Of a stretch of 64,000 nt of DNA, positions 21,801 to 36,800 are shown in pieces. How positions within the stretch are numbered: the first letter of the stretch is position 1; each line of letters opens with the position of its first letter. This stretch comes from Stictocephala bisonia (taxonomy: Eukaryota; Arthropoda; Insecta; Hemiptera; Membracidae): assembly GCA_035578905.1 (NCBI GenBank), contig JAQJVL010000520.1:552042-616041 (forward strand), in the 5' to 3' direction. A model generated the notes under the pieces. It was not told where the DNA came from and ran no database searches. It worked only from the letters and a program-made list of their open reading frames with translations. The translations under genes and the position numbers were made by a program.

Positions 21801-24800
21801 AATATTAATTGTGAGCTTCAATAGTTCAAATAATAGTTTATACAGTTCTTTTTACTTTACATAAATGTATGTATTTATTTACCAACATTTGGCATTATAT
21901 CTCAAAAATAAAGTTTTGTATTCAATTTATAACAACATTATATTAATCTTACTTAAGCCAACTATCCTGTTTTATTGTTTGTTATTTTTTTCTTTACATG
22001 ATCTTAGTTTTTTTTCTTTAAAACTCTCATCTTATTTGAAAACTAAAATGAATTAATGGTAAAAATGTACATACTTGATATAGGCTTCAGAATGGAGTAA
22101 TCTTTGTGGTCTTGGTGGGACAGTGACAAACAGGGGTTCATGCTGTCGCCCCCCAGTGGAACCTTATTGAGGGACAAACAACATGTTATCAAAACTAAGA
22201 ATTATTAATCCTGATATCAATTAATTACAATATCATGATAAAAAACAAAACAAGAGGCTTTATCTACAATGAAATAATGTTGGGGTTATGGTAGTTATAG
22301 ATTGAATAAATATAGATCAATATAATATAAATTGTGAATCAAAATTATGTTCCTTAATTTCAAGGAGTTGTTCCTTACAACAATACAAAGACAAATGTTC
22401 CTGTAAACATTGATCCAGATGCCATTTTGATTTTATAAATAAAAATAGCTGTTGTTTCTAAACGGCTTGAGATACTATATACCGTGACGTATACTACCCA
22501 ACCACGTTCTCTTTCTCAAACCAATCTCAATCCTGCAGAAAAGCAATAAGACATGATAACCATCATGAGACCGTTATGTTCCTACAAGTCAAGTTCTTGA
22601 ATTAGGAGAGTGCGGAAAACTTTACAACTTATCACAAATATTTTACTGCCTGTATTAATACCAATTAGTCACGTTCTTTAATACTGAATGAAAATTAGCA
22701 TTTGGTAGCTATAGAAAATAAATTGAAAATGCAGGGATATTTGAAAAGACCCTATCCTTTTTCTAGTTCACAAAGGAGCATCTGTAATAATCTCTTTGTC
22801 TATATCAACTGCCACATTCCGCTTGACTGCCAAAAGGGCCAAAAATGAAAGCCTATCCTGCTGACCAGTAGTGTTTCTGCAATACACATTTTAGATCTTT
22901 TTAACAACTTCGTTAGTTCCGTAACAACCATGTACCAGGCGTAAGGAGCAGACGTTGTTCTGGAACCTGCTGTTAATCTGATTTAACATTACTCTAACTT
23001 CCAGTTTTGTAAATCTGTTTTTGAGGTTATGGTTGTTCAATTTGGTGATATATACAGATACTACAGCAGTGATCGTTTTTATTTCTCTATATTTCTGTGA
23101 CATTAATAGAAATTTAATAGCATTAATTGTTATAATAATAATTAAGTGTTAATAAACAATAATAAAATGAATTGTTTCTTAATTATTTATAAATGAAACT
23201 TAACCAAATAAATGGATTAAAAGAGGGTCAGTTCTGTGGTCTGCTTAGGCCCTTTATCCTATATCCTGTGGTTTTTCTTTTATTTGGGGCCATTTAAAAT
23301 TGCTAGTATATTCAAAACATAATTATTCTACTCACGAAAGATTAATGCGTGCTTAATGAACAATGATCGGTAACTGACTAAAGACATAGTACCTAATTGG
23401 ATGTTGTTTTCAGGGGTTAATGTTTATTCCCAGTGTCTTGAACTTTATTAACATTAGGATTTCCAACAGTGACTGTCTTTATCATCTGATGAACAACTTT
23501 TTGATATATGAATTTATACATTAGAGATCTAGAAGAATTTTATTCTAAATTTTAAGACTTATCAAGGATATAAGAATAGGACAGCTTAGACAGGAGTGCT
23601 GACACTACTTAGTACATATATGGCGACTTTTAGAACTAACTAAAGAAAATAAATTAATAATAAAAGTATTCTTACCTCCTCCATTTTGTGAAGCAGGAGA
23701 TGGTGTGTTCCGAGAAAAGTTCAAAAGACCAGGAGCCATTGCTAAAATCATATCAATATTAAAATACTGATTGTTTCAATAATTAAATAATCTATAAATA
23801 AATATAGATTCAGTGATAGTAAGATAAAAATTAAAATACTTATTATTGGCCTCTTATTGTATAGATAATATAAAAAAAACATCCGTTTGTTGTCTTACCA
23901 CTGAAGTGATAAATTAAACACAAAAAAGCACTCAGAACATGATTAACTAATGAATACAATTGGTTTACATCGATTACACAGTTATATTGTTGTGCATGTG
24001 CATAAATAATTAAATGATTTTATGTACAGTATGTTAGCTTGTGTATATAAATAATAATTTATCCTTTTTCAAGTTTTTATCAAAACCTGATCATTTTCAT
24101 ATAATTCTTTTCACTTTCTACTACGCTTACGTCACCATAGCACATATGGTTACCATATATATTGTATGGTTTGATGTCAGCTACCATTTATTAATTTTAA
24201 AAAGCTGCGATGTTTGGATAAAGATTGAAAAGTCATGATGGCATATTCATTGAATAAAAATGTAAAGTGATCTGTCACAGGGCAACTCCTCCAATCCATC
24301 CAGCTATTTAAGACCTGCCTCATTGATTCTGTTTAAGCTTGCTAATTCTTCAGTAAAAGAGCATAGGACACTCTGTAACTATGTGATCCATTGTTTGGAT
24401 AGACTACCCGCAATCATATGACTGATCTAGTGTCAATCCCCATTTATACATCCAGTAATTATATATGCCAATGCTAATTCGGAACCAAGTCAAGATATGA
24501 CATTTTAACCAGTTTAAAACAAATAAAATAATAAATACTTATGTGTATACAGTAGAGCGTCGAAAATCCAGATTAATTGGGATCGGACTCCTTCCGGATT
24601 TTCAAAATCTCAGGGTTACCGAAATTAACTTGTATAATGGTCACAAGATGTCTTCAACGTAAAAAGAACCCTAAAATCGGCTGTTTTTTTCACGTTAGCG
24701 GTTTACGGGAAACAGGGCAAATGAATTAAACCAATGGTGATTTTTAAATATTTTACTTACAATGTTGTTAACTATAATGAATCATTATCATTGATGTACC

Positions 24801-27800
24801 AAGTTATTCTAACACTAAAGTTTACTGTATATATATACATTTCAATTAAAGACTTACGATTAAAATATTTAACCCACCAAGTATACAGCGCACAGCTATA
24901 AAAACGTTATTGTAACATCTACACAGTTAGATGTTTAAAAAAATCCTTTATAGCTTTGTAGCAATGGTTAAAAATATATGCTTCTTTTCCACCGAAGCCA
25001 TATTGATCACAATTATCAACTACTGAAGTTCGTCTATTACTATTACAACGTAGTTCCTTCATTCTATGTAGTTTATTTATTGGTTCAGTATAGCTGTGCG
25101 CACGCAATCCCTTCTCTTGCGTCGTAAAGAACTAACAAAGACTTCTGTTCCATTCACACAGTTTTAGGGTTAGGTTACAAGTGACTGGAGACTCATTATT
25201 ATTATTCATTATTCATCTCTAAGACGCCGATCATAGAGATATGGGCGAATATGAGGAGTGAATGAGTGTAGATGCAGTCATTGTTACTATCTGAGTTCGA
25301 CTTAGCTCAGAAAGGACTATTTATTAATAGCCCAATAGCCAGGGCAACTATGGGACCTACGGACCTACAGCTTTACATGGAATCCGAACCACGTAGTGTT
25401 GGTCTGACTCAGTTATCTTCCCTACACAACATCTGAACATTGACTACCATTCAACACGGACACTCCAGACTTCTCTAGTAGTGTCTACGTTGATGGCGGA
25501 CGCCGTGTCGGTATTAAGAGAACCGAGCATGGAACCTATCGCCTACAATCTCCCAAACACTTTGTCTCCAAGTACCTGAGTTACAGCACTGCACCACCAG
25601 TGCCGACTCAGTTATCATGTATGATTACTAACTTTCCAGCTCTGTTGTTCATTTTGAATTTAACTAGTTCAAATCATAATGAACAAACTAGTTGACTCGT
25701 TCACTGTCTCGTTCATTTGACTCGTTGTTCGTGAACTAATCATCGCTAAAATACAGTAGGTGCGAAACTCCTGTTGGAGCACACGGCGGACAGTTGAGTT
25801 GTGTTTAAACTTTAATTTATAGTATAAAATATTTATTTTTTAATACAAATATTTCACCAGAATTGAATCCGGATTATTGACGGTCTGGATTTTTGACGCC
25901 TGGAGTATTGACGCTTTACTGTATAAACAATCACCTGATAATTTGAATAAAATGTATACCTATTTATATAATAAATCATATGTACCATATTTAATTAGTA
26001 TTATTTAGTATTGTAATAAAACTATTTGTAATAAAACTATTTCTTTCAGTCACTAATCAAAAATTCTAAATTTATTTCTAATACATTTAATATATAATAC
26101 AACTCAAAATTAATTTAAACTCATTTTCTAAAAACCTATTGAATGGCAAATATTTTCCACCAATGAAAAGCCAGTCTAGTGTTCAAATGATTTACCAATG
26201 TAAAATTAAAAAAAAATCATGTTATAATTAACCCTTTGCATTCGAGAGAGTTCTTTAAGAAATGTCCTCTGGGTTTGTATGGCCGGCCACAGCCATTTCT
26301 GTAACAACTTATAATTTTTGTTAGTGTATATAACCTCCCAGATAGCAAGGCTGCTGTGAGTGGCCATCGTGAAAGTCAACAAACGCTCGCACGGCCATTG
26401 TCAGTAGCCACGATTCAGTTCTGCGTTTAGTATATCTTTTTCAATATTATTCCTCTGTAAGGTGGTGTAACCTATTGAGAAACTTTTAAACTAAACATCT
26501 GTCAGTTTCCCACTAGTTTAGCCAGCTGTTATGTTCCATAGATCTAACCTCTCTACCTCAGTGCTCGCGAGCCGCTACGTAGTGTTTGAGTTGCTAAGTG
26601 ATCAGTCGTCAAAGTAATAAAATAGCCATTCATTTTTCAAAATTTATTATTATTTATTTATTAGTGTTTTAGTTCCAGTTACATTAGCATTGTAGTTTTT
26701 AGTGAATATGGAGGGAAATGATGACTTACAATCAGATAATATTCGGGACTTACTCCAAACAAACCCACAAATATTCTTTCATTTCTCTTAAAATTGTATT
26801 GTGGTATAACATAGTTTTAAAGTTATCATTAAAACAAAGTTATGTAAATTACATGGTTTTAAATGTCCATTTTGCCATATCAGTAGAGTGGCAACAAAAC
26901 AATTCTGACCCAGTGACAACTGGCAGACAACATGGCTGACACAGCGCCCGATGATGGTGCGGTACCTCACAATGGCTGTGCGACATGGGAGGACAGGTTG
27001 AACAGCAACTAACACTAGTTGTCTAGAAGTGGGAACTGGCCATTGCCAGTGGCCTTTCGAGGGCAAAGGTTTAAGTTCTCTCCAACAATGAACTTGAAAG
27101 AAAGACACTCACACACTCACTTTTATAATGTAACACCCACCCAACAATTATAACGTAATGTGAGAACTGTCTGGACAAACCTTACTTGTGTAAGGAATGT
27201 TTCAAAGAACATCACAAATGATCACATCTTATACTGTGTACTATTTTATTTATGTAAAAAATAAATAAATAGCTGTTTATTTGCTGACAATCAGTGTATT
27301 ATTGTAAAATACCCTCGTAAATATAAATCTTGGTATATTTATTTTATTATCATACCTGAAACAAATTGATATATATATATATTTTTTTTTTAACGTTAAA
27401 GAACCATACAAATTACAGTAAATTACATTTTCACAAAAAAAAAAAAAAATAATAATAAATAAAAATAAATACAGATTAAAATAAAATTCAGTTTATTTTA
27501 AATTTGGTGCTTCAGGATTAAAAAAATGTATATATACTAATATTTTAGTTTAGTGTAGTTTTCATTGAAATAGTGAAATAGTGAAATAGTACTGAATCAT
27601 TATTTACATGTCAACGAAACTCTTACAATAAATATTATTTATAAGCGTAATAGATTAAATAATTCTGTCATACCAATAGGAACGGCATGTAAAATGAGAA
27701 TAAACCAATGTAACAGGTGTAAAAAGAACAAGTAAAGAGAATCCAGGTAAAAGCAAAACTAGTTTCGCAGAGAAACTGGAATGTGATCGACTCAGGTAGT

Positions 27801-30800
27801 TGTCGAAACATACATTAGAGCGCAACACTAAGCAGGTGCAGCCCTTCCACTAACACCTTGTCATTTTATTCCTGACATACTGAGTGGTACGTCACCATGT
27901 TCGAGCATGACACGTGCCGTACTGATGGGTACATCACAGCAGCTAAATGTTAAATTGTAATGTTTATAGCATTTTTTAGATTATAGGTTAGACTTTAATT
28001 TTTTGAGTAATTTCTAGTTAAAATATTAAAATGATTGCACATTTAAAAAAATTATAAACATATTATTAAATTATTATACATTATAAAGTTCATTATAATA
28101 TTAAACTCTATTCCAAGTTATAGTTTTTTAACCTGTTTCCAAGTTACAAAAATGTCTTTAAAATACAAAAACAGACAGATGAACAACAAAACATTTTAGA
28201 AACTAGATTTATAGGAATTTCTGACTCAAGGAGCCACATCCACTTGTTTGGAACCCTTGTTTAGGGACTACCTGAATATATAACATCTAATAGTTTTGTT
28301 TGCTGTATGTATTTTTAACTAACTAGAGGCGAACAAATGTTCTGCTGTTATGGAGCAGCTTAAGTAATTCAGTCCTGTATTGTCAAGAGTGTGTTACAGT
28401 CCTTCATCTGGGAGAGGGTTAACAGGGAATTATAACCATGGTACAAAATGTAAATACGATTAGAGCTCTAATTTACACAAACCCTAGTTCTAATATGAAA
28501 TCATTTGCATTCATTTTTTATTTTATAAAAATTCTTAGTAGAATTTCATTACCTAAAAATATTGTTTAATTATTAGAATTTAGATGTTAAACGACCAACA
28601 ATATAAAGTACATTTTAATACATGCAGAATATTTATACTCACAAGCAGCGTGCATGGGGATGCCAGGCAGGGGGTTGGTTGGTAGAGGCTTCGTGACAGG
28701 CTTGCTGCGTGTAGAAGCCAAGAATCTCCTGTCATGCACACACACATGCTAACACTAGCACACAGGTCTACTAAACTACATTGTTCTGCACCATTCACGC
28801 ATGGATTAAAACAGTAACGGCATCTTTACACAGCATTTATTGATCGGTTGTATTGATCTTACTTAGAAGGCAGGTTACCTGATTTGAATGTTTGACCATT
28901 ATTAGATGTAAATTGACATGTTAACATGGGGTTTTTAACAAAATCATAAATTGTCCTACAATTCTTTTTATTTATATCTGTGCTAGCCAAATAATACAAA
29001 AATAAAAATTTTTTTGGACGAGTTGTCTTTTCAAATTATAGAGCAATAAGCATTTTTTGTGCAACATAAGAAATTATCTGCAACAATTGACATCTTTTTA
29101 ATATTAAGTAGACAATATTTTTTTAAGATAATCATTTTGTTTGAAGCTATCGCCAATTGTACAACCGTGTGCAGTAGTTTATTAACAGTTAATTTTATAA
29201 GTAACACATAAACTGTTTATTGATTTTATTCAATACAGTAGAAGTCCGATAATCCGGCACGTTCGGGACCGGCTCGGTGCCGGACTACCGAAAATTCCGG
29301 TCTATCGGGCGGTGCCCCTTCCTTTTAGTGTAGGCTTTGCCGTAAAACAAATGTATGTAAATTATTTACATACATGCATACATAAATCGCAATTATAAGA
29401 ACAATTAGGTTAATAATTAAACTACAAATACAGTATAAAACAAAGTTTATTTTACATATGCAACAAATACAACAGTTTATTTTACATTTCAAATTTATAA
29501 TTATGTACACGTTCTGTAAAACATATTTCACTAAGATTTAAAAAAGTCACGAATGTCTTTTTGTTTTCTTGACTTTTGGTGTTTAGAATAAAATTCATTT
29601 CTAATTATATGTAAATCAATAATTTCTGAAGGACTGTAGCTAGTAAAAGAGATAAACTTATTCAGTGATTCTGCAGCTTCTGCCCAGCTGATTTTTTTCC
29701 TTTTCTTCTGTTTCGGCATCTGAGTCACTGTCTTCAAGATTTTGGGTAGGCTGAGGGTTTACTACACTGTTGATAATGTCCTCATTGGTTAGTTCTTGTT
29801 CAACAGGCTCATTCTCGTCGATGAGAAGCCACTCCTCTACCTCATCTTCAGGCAGTTTTTTCAAGGGATTGTCAGCACTTTTTTTTTTTTTAGAATGTCT
29901 TTATTCATAAACATATACATGGTATACATGAATAGTGTCGATACGTTTACTTATTCTAGCTTTACAAAAATAATGATCAATACATCAATAATAATAAAAA
30001 TTAACTACCTAATTCTAATTCCAGTAAAATATTTTGTATTTAATATATATGTATGAATAAAAATAAATTGAACTAATAATAACATTATGTAATCGTTAGT
30101 CATGAGTGTGCATGTTTAAAATTGATTTATAACGTGTTGAAATTTAAAATACTATTATATTTTATTGAAGAAATTCCTCTAATGAATAAAGTGCTAATTC
30201 AGTCAAATAAGTTGATAAAATTTTCTTAAATTTTAATGATTTTAGCTCTGATTTTATGTGATCTGGTAATTTTGTATAAAACTTAAGTCCCATGTAGACT
30301 GGGCTTTTTTTGTAAAATTCAAGATTATGTTTTTTTGATATTTTATATCTGCAATTTCTAGTATTGTATGGCTGAGTAACTTGGTCTGAGCCTTGCACTG
30401 ATTCATTTGCAGCTACTATAGTAGCAAGAATATACAGAGCAAAAACTGTAGGAATTTGAAGTTGGGCCAACGCATTGGTCACTTCTAACGACATCCAAAA
30501 CTTTGGTCAGAGCTTCTTGATGGTTTTCTTCCTCATCAGACTGTAGAGCTAGGTCAGATGCAGGGTTTGCAGCTGGCCAAAGTTTTCTCCAGCATTTTTG
30601 TAGTGTTGTATTTTTTACCTGGTTCCAAGACAGTGCAATAGCATAGACCGCATCTTTTACGGTAAAACGTTTTTGAAAATCAGTCACGTCACAGTCGGCA
30701 TTTAACAGGCCTTGAATAAATGACCTTCTATAAAAGCATTTAAAATTTTGAATAACCCCTTGGTCCATGGGTTGAATCAAAGATGTTACGTTAGGTGGGA

Positions 30801-33800
30801 GCAGAGTAGCAACAATATTTCCAGAAACTAACTCATCTACTGGCGGGTGGGCTTTGCAATTGTCCAAAAGAAGGATGGCTTTAGTATCTTCTGGTAGACC
30901 AAGGCTTTTGAAGAATTCCTTGACCTGAGGCACAAAGTGGTGAAGAAACCAATCTTCAAAGAGGGCGGCAGTCATCCATGCATTTGATTGAGCATCGTAT
31001 TGGACAGGCAAGTGTGTAACATTCTTAAAAGCCCTGGGATTTTTAGATTTACCTATCACAAAAGGGGTCACTCGGTGGTTTCCAGACGCATTAGCACATA
31101 GCAAAAAGGTTAATCTGTCTTTGTTTTTTTTTTTTAACTCTTGGCTGCTTTCTCTCCTCCCCCAGCTAGTGTAGATGTTGGTAAACATCGCCACAATAGC
31201 CCTGTTTCATCAGCATTATAAATCTGTTCAGGTGTTAAATCAGCCACGATTTTCTCAAATTCATCTTTGTATTTATCTGCAGAGTTTTGGTTTGCTGAAA
31301 GTGTTTCTCCAGTTACATCAAGTCTTCGAATTCCATGCCGAAACTTAAAGTTTCTGAGCCAACCATCAGAATAATTACATTCACTTTCACCAACTCCCAA
31401 ATCTTGGCCGAATTTCTTTGCCTTCTCAATAATCATTGGCCCTGTTACCGGCTTTCCTTCAGAACGTACTGCACTAAACCATTTGAACAATACACTATCT
31501 AGCTGTTCCAGTTTTGGTTTTTTTAATGTTTGTCTAGAAGCCAATTTTTCAGTTGTTACCGATTGAGAAGCAAACTTCATTAGTTCATGTTTTTGTTTTT
31601 TAATGTCATAAATAGTTGATGAGCCAATATTAAACTCATTCATTAAAACATTTCTATTCTCACCTTTTTCTAGCCGTTTGATGATGTCTAAATTCTGATT
31701 GAGAGTCAGTGTTACGTGTTTTCGTTTCTCTCCTTTTGAACTCGAAGGCTTAGGTGTTGAAAACATGTTCACTGTACAGTTAGAACAAAACTCAGTTTGT
31801 TTTTAAACACTTTCAAAAGTTACGTACGTCTCTACAGATGTACTGTATTACAGTAAAGAGTACTGAGACACAGTTTACTGCGATGTGAAAGGACACAAAA
31901 CAACAACGCACACAAAAAAAATGACAGACGCTTCGTGATTAATTAACTGTGCTGCACTGCACCTGTATTTGTTGTGACAGCTGAGATTAGCCGGCCGGTT
32001 TCCGAATAATACCGAGCGCTTCCAGATGATCCTGAACTACCCCTAACGCTTCCGAATAGCTCTCGAGCGTTTTTATTTGCTTTAAAGACACACTTTTGGA
32101 GAAAACCAACATTTTTTCAATTTTCCGGAGCGATGCCGGACTATTGAGCATTCCGGACTGTTGGATGCCGGACTAATGGACTTCTACTGTAGTATATAAC
32201 GAAGTGCTTTACTGATTGTAAAACGCAATTTATAGTTGTTTAGCAAATGGTTCATAGAATTTTTGAAGACAAAAAATGGATACAAAAGTTAGTTTAGATA
32301 GTTACTCTGTAGATAATTACCATATAAAATGTTCTCAACAATTGTGAAGATCTTAACTACGGTGATAATGCTCATTATAAAAACATGATTGAGTATTTTT
32401 ATTCTACATTTTAATGTTTTTAAAATGCTCAATATACTGTTGAAAATTGTAGAAAATTGATAAAATAGTTCATTAAAACAGAATTATATTTAAAGGAATC
32501 CTGGTTTTATCTTAATTAGAGTAATGACATTAGGAAAGGAGCCAGTTTGTGACCTAAACTGTTATTTAGAACAAAACCAAAATGTTCTATAATTTTTTTT
32601 GGAAAGTCAGCTTTAAGTTTATAGCAAATACTAAATTTACAAATCCATTCTCATATACACTCTTACATAACAATTTTTGACTAAGTAAATGAAAATAAAT
32701 ACTGAAGTAGTATTGAATATGATAATAACTCGTAGTTATAAAACGAACCTATTAATAGTAGGCAATTAAAAATCTCAACTTTAAGTACAGCGTCTAAAAA
32801 GTTTATTTTTTGTGTCCTCACTGATCATACCGTGTAAGGCTCCTTGCACACTACACGGTTATGCCTCGATAGCAAAAATTCATACTAGCAAAATCTTAAT
32901 TGCTTTCACATTACACCTGCATGATAGGTTTTGGCGCCTATCACTAATGCAAAGGGATTGTAACCAGTTCCACATTAGTTGCATGTGTTAGTAGTACATT
33001 GATATTCATCTTGTAATGAATAGTGAACAGTTGATCACCTTATGGCTATTTAGTCAATGCTGAAAGCTTAATCAACAACGTAATCGTCTGATATAGGCAC
33101 ATCCTATCTATCAAAGAAGAGAGAGAGTTGGATTATTCTACACTTTATTTGAGAATTTGTAGAGATAAAGCCAAATTTTTTAATTACTTCTGCATGTAAA
33201 TGAACTCTTTTGACAAGTTACATCAAACAATAAAGCACTCTTGAGCAGCAAAACACACAATTTAGAAATTCCATAAAACCACCAATTGAGATGCTGGTCA
33301 TTACAGTGAGGTAGGTTTACGTTAACATTAAAAGAAAAATAAAGCAACATACAGTAATACTTTTTCTTAATCAAATAATCTATAAATATATTAAACTTTC
33401 TTGAGAAATTCAGAACTACGAAACAATTAAATTATTTATGGTTATTATTATTGATGTCAGCATTTGCAATGACTTGTCAATAAGTGTACAATTTTATTTA
33501 CTTCCACCAAAATCAAAACTGTCTAGAATGGACGATTCTGTGGAACTAGCATAATTAACAGCTCAGAATCAATATATGCCATAACAAAACACTAAGAATT
33601 TTAAGTTGACAGTAAAACACTGACAATTGTTAAAACTAAAAAAACTAAACTAAATAAACCATAACAACTTGTCAGGGGCAAAGCTACCGGATGACTATAA
33701 AACGTACAATACAAAAGAAGCAATTTTGTCATAGCAGCCTCTGTGCTTCCGGTCGCTTTCTGGTCGCTGTCTCCTCAGTGGCAGTGGGCGACTGCTATCC

Positions 33801-36800
33801 AGGTTGCAAACGTCAAAAACTATAATGAGCAAGCACCCATGTACTTCTTCGCTTCTCTAAAAGAATGTTACCACATGATTTTTTCACTGTCCAAGCAAAA
33901 CCGTTTAGTGTGCAAGTTTTAAAGTGGAATTACTTGTATTTATTTATATTTGTCACATCTTGAAAAGAAAAAAGCATTCGCTTTTGTTTTAGGATTATAT
34001 TAACAATCTTTGTTTTTAAGTCATCATCCAAGTAGATAGGTGCAGAACAATACATAAATTGAATAAGACTACAAACAAAACTGAAAATTAAAGTAGTAAC
34101 ACTTAAAATTATAAGTTCATAAAGAAACCGTGCGCTGCAAATAAAAAAAAATTAGTTTAAACCAAAACATCAAAATATAATATCATAATTGGAAACTCTA
34201 GTGAATTAAAATCAAATTCTTACAGACATACAATTTTAAACAAAATCAGTCCATATATCCACAAGATTAATTTAAATCAACAAATTTTCTTTGTAATTAT
34301 AATTAAAGAATGTTATTTTAATGACTAAATATGTTATTTCGTTTTAAGAAGAAAGAAACTAAAGTTTCCAAAATGAGAAAAATAACGAGCAAAACATCTA
34401 GGAACCAACCCGCAGCAGTCTCACTTATAGACGAGGGGGCAGAGGTAGTGGGGGGAGGTGCAGGTGGCCGACTGGAAGGCATGAAGTTCCTGAAAACAGC
34501 TTTTTTAAAAATTTGGAAAGGGAATTGTATCTTATTGTTTTTGAATAACTTAAAACTATTCAGTCCTTTAGTGATTTCAGATTTCTAGGCAGAACAGCAA
34601 GGAAACTTCTCACGATAAGAAAAATTTCTCAATTATTGTACTTTGAAAGTGGTTAAAAGATATATCTATTTTAAGATGAGTTGCTTTAAATTCTAAATAA
34701 CGACTACTAAATATCTTTAATTATTTTATATATTCAACCAGTAAGATATATTTTCTTGAATTAAAGGAGAAAAAAAAATAGAGCAATTCTAGAAGCCATT
34801 GGATATTTAAGAGCAGACAATGGAGACATGATGATCATTATTACAAGGCAAGTCCAGAAGTAAGGACTGTTTCGTTTTAGCACAAAGGCAACGCTGGCAC
34901 GCCGTAAACACATTATAGATTTTCTAGTTTGTTAACTCTGCCCTCAGTGGAGACATCACTGTTGTATAGTAGGCATTTTCTGGGTAAACAATACACTAAG
35001 CCTTGTGTTTTTAAAGATAGTTAGGACCAGCAATGATAACTAAACAGACAGCGGAGACATCACTGTTGTACAGTAGGCATTGCCTGGGTAAACAATACAC
35101 TAAGCCTTGTGTTTTTAAAGATAGTTAGGACCAGCAATGATAACTGAACAGTCAAAGGAGACATCACTGTTGTACAGTAGGCATCGCCTGGGTAAACAAT
35201 ACACTAAGCCTTGTGTTTTTAAAGATAGTTAGGACCAGCAATGATAACTAAAGTCAGCGGAGACATCACTGTTATACAGTAGGCATTGCCTGGGTAAACA
35301 ATACACTAAGCCTTGTGATTTTAATGATAGTTAGGACCAGCAATGATAACTGAACAGTCAGCGGAGACATCACTGTTATATAGTAGGCATTGCCTGGGTA
35401 AACAATACACTAAGCCTTGTGATTTTAATGATAGTTAGGACCAGCAATGATTACTGAACAGTCAGCGGAGACTTCACTGTTGTACAGTATGCATTGCCTG
35501 GGTAAACAATACACTAAGCCTTGTGTTTTTAATGATAGTTAGGACCAGCAATGATAACTGAACAGTCAAAGGAGACATCAATGTTGTACAGTAGGCATTG
35601 CCTGGGTAAACAATACACTAAGCCTTGTGTTTTTAAAGATAGTTAGGACCAGCAATGATAACTGAACAGTCAAAGGAGACATCAATGTTGTACAGTAGGC
35701 ATCGCCTGGGTAAACAATACACTAAGCCTTGTGTTTTTAAAGATAGTTAGGACCAGCAATGATAACTGAACAGTCAAAGGAGACATCAATGTTGTACAGT
35801 AGGCATCGCCTGGGTAAACAATACACTAAGCCTTGTGTTTTTAAAGATAGTTAGGACCAGCAATGATAACTGAACAGTCAAAGGAGATATCACTGTTGTA
35901 TAGTAGGCATTGCCTGGGTAAACAATACACTAAGCCTTGTGTTTTTAAAGATAGTTAGGACCAGCAATGATAACTGAACAGTCAAAGGAGATATCACTGT
36001 TATACAGTAGGCATTGCCTGGGTAAACAATACACTAAGCCTTGTGTTTTTAAAGATAGTTAGGACCAGCAATGATAACTGAACAGTCAGCGGAGACATCA
36101 ATGTTGTACAGTATGTATTGCCTGGGTAAACAATACACTAAGCCTTGTGTTTTTAATTATAGTTAGGACCAGCAATGATAACTGAACAGTCAGCGGAGAC
36201 ATCACTGTTGTACAGTAGGCATTGCCTGGGTAAACAATACACTAAGCCTTGTGTTTTTAAAGATAGTTAGGACCAGCAATGATAACTAAACAGTCAGCGG
36301 AGACATCACTGTTATACAGTAGGCATTGCCTGGGTACACAATACACTAAGCCTTGTGTTTTTAAAGATAGTTAGGACCAGCAATGATAACTAAACAGTCA
36401 GCGGAGACATCACTGTTATACAGTAGGCATTGCCTGGGTAAACAATACACTAAGCCTTGTGATTTTAATGATAGTTAGGACCAGCAATGATAACTGAACA
36501 GTCAGCGGAGACATCACTGTTATACAGTAGGCATTGCCTGGGTAAACAATACACTAAGCCTTGTGATTTTAATGATAGTTAGGACCAGCAATGATAACTG
36601 AACAGTCAAAGGAGATATCACTGTTGTACAGTAGGCATTGCCTGGGTAAACAATACACTAAGCCTTGTGTTTTTAAAGATAGTTAGGACCAGCAATGATA
36701 ACTGAACAGTCAAAGGAGACATCAATGTTGTACAGTAGGCATTGCCTGGGTAAACAATACACTAAGCCTTGTGTTTTTAAAGATAGTTAGGACCAGCAAT

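Larger units (their letters stand above)
29236..32189 (-). mobile_element. Tigger/pogo DNA transposon
   Basis: The ends CAGTAGAAGTCCGATAATCC (left) and CAGTAGAAGTCCATTAGTCC (right, reverse complement) are flanked by TA (29234-29235 and 32190-32191). CCGGACTA/TCCGG motifs repeat within about 70 bp of both ends. The minus-strand transposase carries a frameshift and an inserted LINE. The element sits in the polybromo intron between 28879 and 34424. Confidence 0.9.

Noticed and set aside
24919..25107. 62-codon minus-strand frame inside the pogo-like MITE
   Set aside because: No transposase motif or other recognisable similarity; length expected by chance in AT-rich DNA.
33725..33830. Possible extra polybromo exon on the minus strand
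   Set aside because: GC-richer with an open frame, but no convincing acceptor/donor pair and no match to polybromo; the microexon at 28863 already solves the phase problem.
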